In this document: positions 24,165 to 32,189 of the stretch, in pieces | How the letters are laid out: the number at the start of each line of letters is the position of its first letter | Position numbering within the stretch: position 1 is the first letter of the stretch | DNA from: Actinomycetes bacterium | Lineage (GTDB): Bacteria; Actinomycetota; Acidimicrobiia; Spongiisociales; UBA5794 | Length of the DNA stretch: 33,953 nt | Assembly (NCBI GenBank): GCA_023336815.1 | Contig: JAMBLJ010000238.1 | Location: 1-33,953, forward strand | Direction: 5' to 3' | Translations under genes and position numbers: made by a program | The notes under the pieces: model-generated | What the model was told of the DNA's origin: nothing | The model's database searches: none | Seen by the model: only the letters and a program-made list of their open reading frames with translations

Positions 24165-24169
24165 TGAAG

Positions 24170-24276
<107 letters not shown>

Positions 24277-25638
24277 ATGACGTTGTGGTCTGGCGGGAGA
24301 TTCGAGGGTGGGCCGGCCGAGGCGCTGTGGAGCTTCACGGTCGATACATCAGACCGCCGTCTACTTGATGTTGATGTCGCTGGCTCGATCGCCCATGCAT
24401 CGATGCTCGCTGAAGTTGGATTGCTCACAACACAGGAGGCAACTGCGATCGGTGATGCCCTTGGGGAGATCGCGGCTGAGGCCGAATCAGGTCGGTTCTC
24501 GTTTCTCGAGACTGATGAGGATGTTCATAGCGCCGTGGAGCGGCGCCTTGGTGAGCTGGTCGGTGATGTTGCCGGCAAACTCCATACGGGACGTTCACGC
24601 AACGATCAGATCGCCCTCGATCTGCGGCTCTATCTCAGGGATGCGGTTGATGGGAGAATCAGCCAGCTGCTGCAGTTCATGTCGACCCTCATCGACCAAG
24701 CCAAGAACGTAGGCTCGACGGTTGTACCGAGCTACACGCACGTACAGCAAGCGCAAGCGGTACCGCTCGCCCATCACCTGCTCTCCTATGCCTGGATGAT
24801 CTCGCGTGATGTCGCACGATTCAGGGATGCGCGAGAACGGATCGACGTCTCGCCTCTCGGTGCTGGTGCGTCAGGGGGGTCCTCGCTAGCTCTTGATCCC
24901 GCGCTTACCGCTGAACATCTTGGTATGCATGGTGTGTTCGCCAACTCAATGGATGCAGTCGGTTCGAGGGACCTCGCTGCCGAGTTCGTGTGGTGTGTGA
25001 CCCAGGCGATGGTTCATCTGTCACGTTTGTCGGAGGAACTCGTGCTGTGGTGCACTACGGAGTTCGGCTGGGTGACATTCGCTGATGCCTTCACAACCGG
25101 CTCGTCAGCGATGCCGCAGAAGAAGAACGCCGATATTGCAGAGTTGGCTCGTGGAAAGACAGCAACCGTCATCGGTGATCTCACCACCATCATGACGCTC
25201 CAGAAGGGTCTTCCCATGACGTACAACCGGGATCTCCAGGAGGACAAGAGAGCTGTATTTCATGCAGACGACACGCTTTCTGGAGCGCTCGGTGCCCTTG
25301 GCGGAATGGTTGCATCGGCAGCCTTTGATCCACCACCCCCCGACGCCTGGGTGACCGCCCTCGATCTCGCCGAGGTGCTTGTCGAACGTGGTGTTCCGTT
25401 CCGGCAGGCCCATCACATCGTCGGTGGGCTTGTGGCCGATCTCGTTGCTGCGGACCGTGATCTTGCTACCGTCACAGGCCCCGAACTCGTGGAACACGAC
25501 GCTCGATTCACCGTTGCTGATGTGGCGAGACTCGATCCCGTCGAAAGTATCGCATTCAGACGCACATCGGGAGGAGGGTCGATGGATTCCGTACGGGAAC
25601 AGATCGTCGTCTTGGAAGCTTTTCTGGGGCATATATGA
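24277..25638 (+). CDS. argH: Argininosuccinate lyase
   Basis: ArgH splits argininosuccinate into arginine and fumarate. The 453-aa protein has TGRSRNDQIALDLRLYLRD, SYTHVQQAQ, and the flexible catalytic loop GSSAMPQKKNAD (near 275-286); the usual Pro before Asp in KKNPD is Ala here. MTLWSGGRFEGG is the typical N-terminus and fixes ATG 24277. With no Shine-Dalgarno, the gene is probably leaderless or translated from an upstream argG transcript through the repeat. Its stop overlaps the next gene. Confidence 0.96.
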   Translation: MTLWSGGRFEGGPAEALWSFTVDTSDRRLLDVDVAGSIAHASMLAEVGLLTTQEATAIGDALGEIAAEAESGRFSFLETDEDVHSAVERRLGELVGDVAGKLHTGRSRNDQIALDLRLYLRDAVDGRISQLLQFMSTLIDQAKNVGSTVVPSYTHVQQAQAVPLAHHLLSYAWMISRDVARFRDARERIDVSPLGAGASGGSSLALDPALTAEHLGMHGVFANSMDAVGSRDLAAEFVWCVTQAMVHLSRLSEELVLWCTTEFGWVTFADAFTTGSSAMPQKKNADIAELARGKTATVIGDLTTIMTLQKGLPMTYNRDLQEDKRAVFHADDTLSGALGALGGMVASAAFDPPPPDAWVTALDLAEVLVERGVPFRQAHHIVGGLVADLVAADRDLATVTGPELVEHDARFTVADVARLDPVESIAFRRTSGGGSMDSVREQIVVLEAFLGHI

Positions 25639-26042
25639 CGGCTGGATATAGTGGAACACCTCTCTCCCGAAAGCTCGGGATCAAGAACGGTTTCAAGGTT
25701 CTCACTGCAGGTGCTCCAGGGGATCTCAGCGACCTACTCGCTCCGCTTCCTGATGGTGTCAGGGTGAGTAGCCGGTTCCGTACTGCCGATGTCGCATTGC
25801 TGTTCGCTCGGACGAGCAACGATATCGAGGGTGCGATCGATCGGGTCATCGCAGCGCTCCCCGTCGAGGGGGCTGTCTGGGTGTGCTGGCCAAAGAAGGC
25901 CTCGGGTATCACCTCGGAGCTGCAGAGCCGGGATGTCCTGCTCCCCCCGCTCTTCGCCAAGGGATTCGTCGATGTGAAGATCGCGGCCATATCGGAGACC
26001 TGGTCGGGTCTCAAGTTCGTCCTGCGAAAGGAACACCGCTAG
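25635..26042 (+). CDS. DUF3052 family protein
   Basis: The 135-aa protein begins MTAGYSGTPLSRKLGIKNG and carries ALPVEGAVWVCWPKKASGI and ISETWSGLKFVLRK, which I recognise as the DUF3052 family common in Actinobacteria. The function is unknown. It overlaps argH by 4 bp (ATGA) and ends just before a hairpin. Confidence 0.9.
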   Translation: MTAGYSGTPLSRKLGIKNGFKVLTAGAPGDLSDLLAPLPDGVRVSSRFRTADVALLFARTSNDIEGAIDRVIAALPVEGAVWVCWPKKASGITSELQSRDVLLPPLFAKGFVDVKIAAISETWSGLKFVLRKEHR

Positions 26043-26044
26043 AC

Positions 26045-26074
26045 CCGCCTGACGAACACTGGGTGATCAGGCGG
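26045..26074. terminator. Bidirectional hairpin between convergent genes
   Basis: CCGCCTGA (26045-26052) and TCAGGCGG (26067-26074) form an 8-bp stem with a 14-nt loop between the DUF3052 stop and the convergent small ORF. No T-run is visible on either side. Confidence 0.5.
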
Positions 26075-26243
26075 CTCGAGCCGGAGCAGCCGCTGCGAAG
26101 CACTCGGGGCAGGTTGCGTCGTTGCAGTGCTCGACGACCTTGACGGCGAGACCCTCTTGAGCGAAGAACGCCTCGACATCCGCGTCCATCCATGTGGTGA
26201 GATCCGTTGTATGTGTGGTGTGAACCAGTTGCATCGTTTCCAT
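26067..26243 (-). CDS. Small Cys-containing ORF, hypothetical
   Basis: The frame encodes 58 aa from ATG 26243: METMQLVHTTHTTDLTTW, then an acidic stretch and a tail with CNDATCPEC and an Ala-rich end. It has four Cys-free upstream codons as an alternative N-terminus up to ATG 26285, but that extension lies inside heptad palindrome C, so I favour 26243. The CxxxxCPEC cluster could bind metal. The stop codon lies in a hairpin arm shared with the convergent DUF3052 gene. I recognise no family, and the gene may not be real. Confidence 0.4.
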   Translation of the reverse strand: METMQLVHTTHTTDLTTWMDADVEAFFAQEGLAVKVVEHCNDATCPECFAAAAPARAA

Positions 26244-26256
26244 ATCCACAAAGCTA

Positions 26257-26377
26257 CAGACACGGTGTGACAGATTCTCAGACACCAGTTATCAGACAGC
26301 AGAACACAGACAGGAACTGCGAGGAACGTCTGTTGTCTGTTGTCTGTTGTCTGATATCTCATGTCTAGAGTCTGACT
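26257..26377. repeat. Heptad palindrome C
   Basis: Left units: CAGACAC (26257), a degenerate unit, CAGATTC (26271), then after a 1-nt slip CAGACAC, CAGTTAT, CAGACAG, CAGAACA, CAGACAG (26279-26313). A 15-nt spacer follows. The right arm (26329-26377) has seven exact 7-mers: TCTGTTG three times, TCTGATA, TCTCATG, TCTAGAG and TCTGACT. It ends at the base before the cupin ATG. The three identical units allow pairing in several registers. Confidence 0.9.
26366..26371 (+). promoter_or_regulatory. Candidate -10 box inside palindrome C
   Basis: TAGAGT fits TANNNT and lies 6 nt before the cupin ATG. It is formed by the junction of two right-arm heptads, so the repeat itself may supply the promoter of a leaderless cupin mRNA. 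Confidence 0.35.
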
Positions 26378-26725
26378 ATGGAACTCAGACGCTATTCAGA
26401 TGCCGTTCCGTTCGCGTTTGGCGATTTCGAGCTGAGAGAGCTCACACCCACGGCCTTTGAACTTGCGTCCTTCGCAGAGATCATCGTTCCAATCGGTGTG
26501 GACAGGCCACAGCGAGAATCCGTAAAGGATCACCGCATGTATCTGTGTCTCCAGGGTGATATTCAATTCACCGTTGATGGGGAGATGTTCCGCATCGGTC
26601 GAGGTGATGTCCTCCACATCGACAAGGGTGAAACCTATGGTTTCCACAACGGTGGATACGAAGAGGGGCGGTTGCTTCTCTTTCGTGTCCCCGGACCTTC
26701 TCTGCCGGAGAACGTGCAGCCGTGA
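26378..26725 (+). CDS. Cupin-domain protein
   Basis: The 115-aa protein is a single small beta-barrel cupin: the first motif gives DHRMYLCLQGDIQFTVDGE and the second GRGDVLHIDKGETYGFHN. The motif positions hold fewer His than metal-binding cupins, so the bound metal and substrate are open. It lies between heptad palindrome C and the convergent hemolysin-III gene (12-bp gap). No Shine-Dalgarno precedes the ATG. Confidence 0.85.
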   Translation: MELRRYSDAVPFAFGDFELRELTPTAFELASFAEIIVPIGVDRPQRESVKDHRMYLCLQGDIQFTVDGEMFRIGRGDVLHIDKGETYGFHNGGYEEGRLLLFRVPGPSLPENVQP

Positions 26726-26737
26726 ACCGCTGCCAGG

Positions 26738-27403
26738 TCAACCGCTGACGGGGAGAACGTATCGCCACACCACGACGAAGTGGACCGACGTCGCTGCTAC
26801 CACCATGATGTGGAACACCTCGTGGTACGAAAAGACACGCGGCCACAAACGGGGGCGGTTGGTGACGAGGAGCACAACACCCACCGTGTAGATCGCTCCA
26901 CCCAGGAGCGCAAGGCCAGCGGCGAGCCAACCCAGTTCCTGGACGAACTTCCATGCGATGAAGATGCCAAGCCAACCCATCGAAATCGCGAGGATCATAG
27001 AGAAGTTCTGTTTGTCTCTTGGGAAGAAGGCGTGCTGGATGAATCCGATGGCGACCGTTCCCCATGCGATCGCGAGGACGGTCCAACGCAGAGAACCTTC
27101 GAGGGTCGCTATGGCGACGGGTGTATAGGTTCCTGCGATCAGAACGAGGATCATGGAATGGTCCAATCGTTGCATCCGCCGCTTCCAGACCTCCTGCCAC
27201 GGGATGGCGTGGTACAGCGAGCTCGTGGTGTAGAGGGCAACCATCGCGAGACCGAAGATCACCGCACCGATCCTGATCCCCCAATTGGGTGCCTGCCACG
27301 CGAGGAAGACTGTCGCGAACACAGCAACGATCGCCGACGCGCCGTGGAGGAACCCGCGAATCGGGTTCTGCATCTTGCCGAGGGTCCATCGTGTTCGGTC
27401 CAT
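26738..27403 (-). CDS. Hemolysin III family (PAQR) membrane protein
   Basis: The 221-aa protein has about seven hydrophobic helices and the three PAQR motifs: SSLYHAIPW after the second helix, QRLDHSMILVLIAGTYTP, and YHEVFHIMVV near the end, whose Asp and His residues form the metal site in relatives. Bacterial members are called hemolysin III or YqfA; the physiological role is usually membrane fluidity or unknown. It is divergent from the prenyltransferase gene. The ATG at 27403 has no clear ribosome-binding site. Confidence 0.9.
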   Translation of the reverse strand: MDRTRWTLGKMQNPIRGFLHGASAIVAVFATVFLAWQAPNWGIRIGAVIFGLAMVALYTTSSLYHAIPWQEVWKRRMQRLDHSMILVLIAGTYTPVAIATLEGSLRWTVLAIAWGTVAIGFIQHAFFPRDKQNFSMILAISMGWLGIFIAWKFVQELGWLAAGLALLGGAIYTVGVVLLVTNRPRLWPRVFSYHEVFHIMVVAATSVHFVVVWRYVLPVSG

Positions 27404-27564
27404 GAGGACAAGAGGCTACACATGAGAGCCGATACCCTGCATCGAGACTGCCACGGCCATACACCGAGAGGTCATGCTGAACGGCCATAACGCTTCCAGA
27501 TGCTTGTGGTCGGTAACGCTAGGATTCACGCTCACGCGCACTCGTCGGGAGATCGGAGGCAAGG

Positions 27565-28347
27565 ATGTCGCTCAAACAGCAGGTCCTGCGACCCGTCTAC
27601 CACCTCTATGAGGAACGACTCCTGTCCCGTCTCAACAGGGAGGCGCTCCCTCGCCATATCGGTGTCATCCACGACGGACATCGTCGATACGCCAGGGCGG
27701 AGGGACTGCCGGATTATGAGGCCTCCTATCGCGTTGGCATGGCGAAGTTCGAGGAGTTCCTGGCGTGGACGGCCGAACTTGAGATCGATGCCGTTACCTG
27801 CTGGTTGTTGTCCACCGAGAATCTCGCTCGGCCGAACGAGGAGCTCGTCCCCTACTACAAGGTCCTGTCGGACCTGTTCCATCGGATCCCCCAGACACCC
27901 GCGGGGCAGAACGTGACCGTGAAGTTCATAGGCAGTCTCGATCTCCTGCCAGCCGACCTCGTCGAGGCTGCGAAAGGCCTCGAGGGTCGCTGCGGGAACG
28001 GGTCTCGCCGTGTGACGATCGCACTTGCGTACGGCGGGCGCCAGGAGATCGTGGATGCGGTAAAGGACCTCGTGACCGATCTCGCGGATGAGGGCATCAG
28101 CGCTAGCCAGATCACCGACCATATCGACAGGGAAGCACTGTCGTCTCGGATGTATGCATCCGACCTTCCCGATCCAGATCTCGTGCTCCGCACTTCGGGT
28201 GAGGCACGACTGTCCGGGTTCATGCTGTGGCAGGCTGCGTACGCTGAGTACTCCTTCGTGGATGTCTACTGGCCGGCGTTTCGCAGAGTCGACTTTCTCC
28301 GCGCGCTCCGCAACTACACGTTGAGGGAACGAAGGTACGGAAAGTAG
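27565..28347 (+). CDS. uppS: Divergent cis-prenyltransferase (undecaprenyl diphosphate synthase family)
   Basis: Family members condense isopentenyl units into long Z-prenyl diphosphates, here probably the cell-wall lipid carrier or a shorter chain. The 260-aa protein keeps Asp37, the Mg/pyrophosphate ligand, but the motif is IHDGHRRYA (35-43) instead of MDGNGRWA. The GH of the next conserved segment reads SY (54-55), FSTENW is LSTENL, while LRTSGEARLSGFMLWQ is intact. GGAGG at 27555-27559 is 5 nt before ATG. The gene name is a family name, not a proof of function. Confidence 0.85.
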   Translation: MSLKQQVLRPVYHLYEERLLSRLNREALPRHIGVIHDGHRRYARAEGLPDYEASYRVGMAKFEEFLAWTAELEIDAVTCWLLSTENLARPNEELVPYYKVLSDLFHRIPQTPAGQNVTVKFIGSLDLLPADLVEAAKGLEGRCGNGSRRVTIALAYGGRQEIVDAVKDLVTDLADEGISASQITDHIDREALSSRMYASDLPDPDLVLRTSGEARLSGFMLWQAAYAEYSFVDVYWPAFRRVDFLRALRNYTLRERRYGK

Positions 28348-28353
28348 AACAGG

Positions 28354-28465
28354 CTGACAGCGGACAGCAGATGTCAGACAACAGACCGGCAACCGGCACG
28401 GGTGAGGCCGCAGAACTCTCTCACTTCCGGTCTGAGATCTGACCTCTGAGATCTGAAATCTGTTC
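28354..28465. repeat. Heptad palindrome D
   Basis: Left 7-mers run from 28354 to 28388: CTGACAG, CGGACAG, CAGATGT, CAGACAA, CAGACCG. A 42-nt spacer follows. The right arm (28431-28465) has five exact 7-mers: TCTGAGA, TCTGACC, TCTGAGA, TCTGAAA, TCTGTTC. The last base is adjacent to the stop codon of the convergent phosphatase gene (28466), and the left arm begins 6 bp after the uppS stop. This copy is flanked by two 3' ends. Confidence 0.88.
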
Positions 28466-29152
28466 CTACCTGCTCCGCAGGTGAGGAGGTATGTGGTCCT
28501 GGTCGTTGAAGGTTCGGAGGCTCGGAACGTGTGATCCGGCGAGCGGGATCATCTTGACCCTGGCGAAACTTGCATGGAAAAGCACGAACTTCTCCCACTC
28601 CCACGGTGCAGGGGGGATTCCGAGGAGATGCGTCAGACACACCGAATTCGTTCCTCCGTGAGCAACGATCACGATTCGTCCCGGATCGGACTCGACATGC
28701 CACAGACCCGGGTCCTCGGCGTCACGCACCATGCCTCGTTCGGCAAGCAAACTATCGAGCGCGGTCGTGACGCGGTCGTGGAAGGCACGAAACGATTCAC
28801 CCCCTGGCAGACCCTGCCACCACTCTTCGGGTGTGCGGTGTCGGGAACCCTTAAAGATCTCGATGACCCGCTCCTCTGTCACACCCTCCCAGTTGGGCAT
28901 CTTGACCTCGACGAGATCGCTCACCGTCAGAGGGATGAGGTCCGTTGCGATGGCGATAGGTGCCGCTGTTTGTTGCGATCGCAGGGCGGGTGAAACGATC
29001 AGCTCTGTTGCCTGCTTGGGATCCCTGGCGATGCGTGCGGCCGCTAGATCGGCCTGCTGCTCTCCGAGTTCTGTGAGAGATGGGTCTGACTGCGACATGC
29101 CGTCTACCGCCCATAGCGGTTGGCCGTGTCTGATGAATACGATGTCCATCAT
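28466..29152 (-). CDS. Histidine phosphatase family protein (phosphoglycerate mutase-like)
   Basis: The 228-aa protein begins MMDIVFIRHGQPLW, with the catalytic RHG motif, followed by TELGEQQADLAAARI, SPALRSQQTA and the late IVIVAHGGTNSVCLTHLLGIP, with the second catalytic His. The substrate cannot be told from the sequence; such proteins include phosphoglycerate mutases and phosphatases of sugars or phospholipids. It is transcribed towards heptad palindrome D and uppS. Confidence 0.9.
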   Translation of the reverse strand: MMDIVFIRHGQPLWAVDGMSQSDPSLTELGEQQADLAAARIARDPKQATELIVSPALRSQQTAAPIAIATDLIPLTVSDLVEVKMPNWEGVTEERVIEIFKGSRHRTPEEWWQGLPGGESFRAFHDRVTTALDSLLAERGMVRDAEDPGLWHVESDPGRIVIVAHGGTNSVCLTHLLGIPPAPWEWEKFVLFHASFARVKMIPLAGSHVPSLRTFNDQDHIPPHLRSR

Positions 29153-29325
29153 GTCAAGAATAGCGATGTGTTGTAGAGCCCCGTCATATGGCTTCCCCTG
29201 TACCCGTCCCGTTTGGCGCGGTCGAGCCCTGTGGCTGTAGGGTTAGTGGCGTGCGGCGGATGATGTCGTCTTCGATGGTCATTCACCTCCGTGGAACAGG
29301 GATGAAGCGACGCAAGGAGCGATCG

Positions 29326-30582
29326 ATGAAACACAGTAAGCGAATCACCCGCCTGCTGGTATTGCTGGCAGCTATTGCAATGGTTGCTGCGGCATGTTCG
29401 AGTTCAGGCGACGACACGACCACAACGACAGCGGATGCCGGTGAATCCGCAACGACGACGGTGGAACAAGCCGGAGAGTCGTTCACATTCGGCATGATCC
29501 TCGTAGGTCCAGAAAATGATCGTGGCTGGTCCCAGGCCCATTTCGAGGCCGGCAAGTACGTTGAAGAGATGACCGGTGCAACGATGATCTCGCTCGACAC
29601 CGTCAATCCAGCCGATCGACCGGAGACGTCGGTCGAACAGGTTGTCAGCGATATGATCGACCAGGGCGCCCAGATGATCTTTGCGACCTCGGACGACATG
29701 AAGGACGGCATCGAGGCGGCCGCAGCCGAGCACCCGGACGTACCGATGGTTTGGTCTACCGGAGACTCTGCCTGGGTCGATGGTAAGGCGTATCGCGAAG
29801 ATCTACCGAACCTTGGCAACATCATGGGTCGAATGATCTACGGAAAGCAGATAGCGGGCTGTGCCGCGGCACTGGCATCAGAGACTGGCCGAATCGCGTA
29901 TCTCGGACCACTCATCAACGACGAAACACGCCGTCTCGCGAGTTCGGTCTTCCTTGGTGCGCAGCAGTGCTGGCAGGACGCAGGTAAGGATCTTGCGGAT
30001 CTGAGCTTTGAGGTCAATTGGATCGGGTTCTGGTTCAACATCCCAGGCGTGACATTGGATCCAACAGAGGTAACGAATGCGTTCTTCGATAGTGGGGCCG
30101 ATGTTGTGGTCTCAGGTATCGACACCACAGAAGCGATCGTCGTGGCAGGTCAACGAAAGGCTGCGGGAGAAGCTGTTTGGGCGATCCCCTATGACTTCAT
30201 CGGTGCTTGTAGCGAGGCACCAGAAGCTTGCCTCGGTGTTCCCTACTTCAACTGGGGTCCGTCGTACCTTTCCGTTGTCCAGGATGCGATCGACGGTAGC
30301 TTCAATGGCGGGTTCGATTGGGTTGGACCGGATTGGGCTGATATCAACAACCCCGATACGTCGATGATCGGATGGATTCCTGGTGATGCGCTGTCGGCCG
30401 ATGCAACAGCCGCAGTTGACAACTTCGTTACTGGCCTCGGTGATGATGCGATCATCCTGTTCGAAGGACCGTTGAACTATCAGGACGGGACGCCGTTCCT
30501 CACCGACGGCGAGATCGGTACCGACGCTCAGATCTGGTATATGGAGCAATTGCTCGAAGGTATGGAGGGCGCTAGCTCCTGA
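29326..30582 (+). CDS. BMP-family substrate-binding lipoprotein
   Basis: This 418-aa protein is the binding component of a nucleoside-type ABC importer. It has a lipoprotein signal (MKHSKRITRLLVLLAAIAMVAA, Cys in AAACSSS) and a Thr/Ser-rich linker, then the BMP domain (FTFGMILVGPENDRGWSQAHFEAG, and later GADVVVSGIDTTEAI). I chose ATG 29326 because AAGGAG at 29314-29319 lies 6 nt upstream; ATG 29302 is possible. The ligand is likely a nucleoside or similar. The ATPase and permeases follow. Confidence 0.92.
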   Translation: MKHSKRITRLLVLLAAIAMVAAACSSSGDDTTTTTADAGESATTTVEQAGESFTFGMILVGPENDRGWSQAHFEAGKYVEEMTGATMISLDTVNPADRPETSVEQVVSDMIDQGAQMIFATSDDMKDGIEAAAAEHPDVPMVWSTGDSAWVDGKAYREDLPNLGNIMGRMIYGKQIAGCAAALASETGRIAYLGPLINDETRRLASSVFLGAQQCWQDAGKDLADLSFEVNWIGFWFNIPGVTLDPTEVTNAFFDSGADVVVSGIDTTEAIVVAGQRKAAGEAVWAIPYDFIGACSEAPEACLGVPYFNWGPSYLSVVQDAIDGSFNGGFDWVGPDWADINNPDTSMIGWIPGDALSADATAAVDNFVTGLGDDAIILFEGPLNYQDGTPFLTDGEIGTDAQIWYMEQLLEGMEGASS

Positions 30583-30597
30583 TAGGAACTGTTCCTA
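30583..30597. promoter_or_regulatory. Perfect 15-bp palindrome after the BMP stop
   Basis: TAGGAAC-T-GTTCCTA begins immediately after the BMP stop codon. It may be an operator for a local regulator or the base of an RNA hairpin (5-bp stem with a 5-nt loop). No regulator gene is nearby. Confidence 0.45.
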
Positions 30598-30606
30598 CAG
30601 CACGTT

Positions 30607-30652
30607 GAGAAGGGGAAGCCGTTTGGCCGAACGTTTGTGCCTTCCCCTTCTC
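30607..30652 (+). terminator. Long hairpin between BMP and ATPase genes
   Basis: GAGAAGGGGAAG (30607-30618) and CTTCCCCTTCTC (30641-30652) pair perfectly over 12 bp, with an extra T-A pair outside. The 22-nt loop could form a smaller CGTT/AACG hairpin. There is no T-run after it, so it may be a partial terminator or RNA-stabilising element that raises the binding-protein level over the transporter, as seen with other periplasmic-binding-protein operons. Confidence 0.6.
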
Positions 30653-30709
30653 ATGTGCAACCGGTCGGTGTCACATCGCTGCGGGCCGTCGTGGGGTCCA
30701 CTTGCCGTC

Positions 30710-30715
30710 TATTCT
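30710..30715 (+). promoter_or_regulatory. Candidate -10 box for leaderless ATPase mRNA
   Basis: TATTCT (TANNNT) lies 7 nt before the ATPase ATG, which has no Shine-Dalgarno. It could give the transporter genes a second promoter besides the BMP one. Confidence 0.35.
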
Positions 30716-30722
30716 GATTGAC

Positions 30723-32189
30723 ATGGCGCTTGAGATCCGCGACATCCACAAGAGATTCGGATCGGTTCGCGCAAGTGATGGTGTGTCGATGACCATCGAA
30801 ACCGGATCGCTGCATGGCATCCTTGGCGAGAACGGTGCTGGCAAGTCGACCCTGATGAAGATCCTGTCCGGCTTCTATGAGGCTGACTCCGGCGAGGTTG
30901 TGCTCGACGGAGAGGTTCTCGATCTGAGATCCCCAGCAGATGCGATAGAGGCTGGCATCGGGATGCTCCATCAGGACCCTCTTGTGTTCCTTCCGTTCAG
31001 TGTTCTCGACAACTTCATCCTCGGGAGTCCCGGTGCGATTGGGCTCGACAGACCATCCGCTCGGGCCGATCTTGAACGTGTCAGCACGGATCTCGGGTTC
31101 TCATTCGATCCCGACCGCATCGTCGGGGAGATGACCGTTGGGGAGAGGCAGCAGTTGTCCATCACGAGATTGATGTGGCTTGGCGCAAAGGTGTTGATCT
31201 TCGATGAGCCAACAACAGGTATCTCGGCCACACAGCAGATTCAACTGTTCGCAACGCTGAGGAAGCTTGCCTCGGAGGGTTTGATCGTTCTGTTCGTCTC
31301 GCACAAACTCGAGGAGGTCGCCGAATTGTGCGACTCGGTGACGGTGATCCGTCAGGGGAAGGTCGTTTTCGGTGCCAGGATGCCGGTCCCCGCTGAGACA
31401 CTTGTCACGGAGATGTTCGGGAACGTGTTCGTCGCTCAGGATCGAGAGGATGTTCCCCTGGGTGATCAACTACTCCGCTTTGACGCCCTCAGCTTTACGG
31501 AGGGATCGACGGTTGTTCAAGGGTTCGGTCTCGAGGTTGCCGCTGGAGAGGTGATCGGGCTCGCAGGTCTCGAGGGAAGCGGTCAGCGAACACTGCTTCG
31601 TGTGTGTTCAGGTCTTCTCCAACCGTCCGGCGGAGCCGTCATCCTTGACGGCGTCGACGTATCGCGCGCCTCGTATCGCGGCCATCTCGACGCTGGTGTC
31701 CACTATCTCCCTGCGGGCAGACTCGAGGAGGGCCTTGTCGAAGGGATATCGATCACCGAACATCTGGTCCTGTCGTCCGAATCCAGAAGGTTCTTTGTCG
31801 ACTGGGGTGCTGCCAACGATGCAGCGAGTATCGAGATCGACGAGTACTCGATCAAGGGACAGCCAGGGTCACCCGCCGAGGCGTTGTCCGGAGGGAATCA
31901 ACAGCGGCTACTGCTCGCCATGATCCCTACGGACGTCCGACTGCTACTGCTTGAGCACCCGACGCGTGGTCTTGATGTCGAGTCGGCCGATTTCGTGTGG
32001 ACACGGTTGCTCGATCGAAGAGAGCAAGGGACAGCGATCCTCTTCGCATCTGCCGATCTCGATGAGTTGCTTCGATACAGTGACCGTATCGTCGTCTTTT
32101 TCGGTGGCAAAGTATTCGCTGTTCGCACCGTAGATGAGACAGACCCCCAGGAGCTCGGGTACCTCATCGGTGGAAAGGAACGTGTGTGA
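30723..32189 (+). CDS. ABC transporter double ATP-binding protein (nucleoside/sugar type)
   Basis: The 488-aa protein fuses two ATPase domains. The first is complete: Walker A GENGAGKST, Q-loop LHQD, signature region MTVGERQQLSI, Walker B VLIFDEPT. The second has a Walker A with Gln-Arg for Lys (GLEGSGQRTLL), a normal LSGGNQQR signature, but a Walker B of LLLLEHPTRGLD where the catalytic Glu is His. So one half may bind but not cleave ATP. This asymmetry is common in the RbsA/BmpA-type family, although the His is unusual. It overlaps the permease by 4 bp. Confidence 0.95.
   Translation: MALEIRDIHKRFGSVRASDGVSMTIETGSLHGILGENGAGKSTLMKILSGFYEADSGEVVLDGEVLDLRSPADAIEAGIGMLHQDPLVFLPFSVLDNFILGSPGAIGLDRPSARADLERVSTDLGFSFDPDRIVGEMTVGERQQLSITRLMWLGAKVLIFDEPTTGISATQQIQLFATLRKLASEGLIVLFVSHKLEEVAELCDSVTVIRQGKVVFGARMPVPAETLVTEMFGNVFVAQDREDVPLGDQLLRFDALSFTEGSTVVQGFGLEVAAGEVIGLAGLEGSGQRTLLRVCSGLLQPSGGAVILDGVDVSRASYRGHLDAGVHYLPAGRLEEGLVEGISITEHLVLSSESRRFFVDWGAANDAASIEIDEYSIKGQPGSPAEALSGGNQQRLLLAMIPTDVRLLLLEHPTRGLDVESADFVWTRLLDRREQGTAILFASADLDELLRYSDRIVVFFGGKVFAVRTVDETDPQELGYLIGGKERV

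Noticed and set aside
26568-27488. 306-codon minus-strand frame over cupin and hemolysin III genes
   Set aside because: Out of frame with the PAQR protein, which has three clear family motifs; composition is Arg/His/Pro-rich as in shadow frames.
27532-28392. 286-codon minus-strand frame over uppS
   Set aside because: Antisense to the prenyltransferase, which has conserved motifs and a Shine-Dalgarno.
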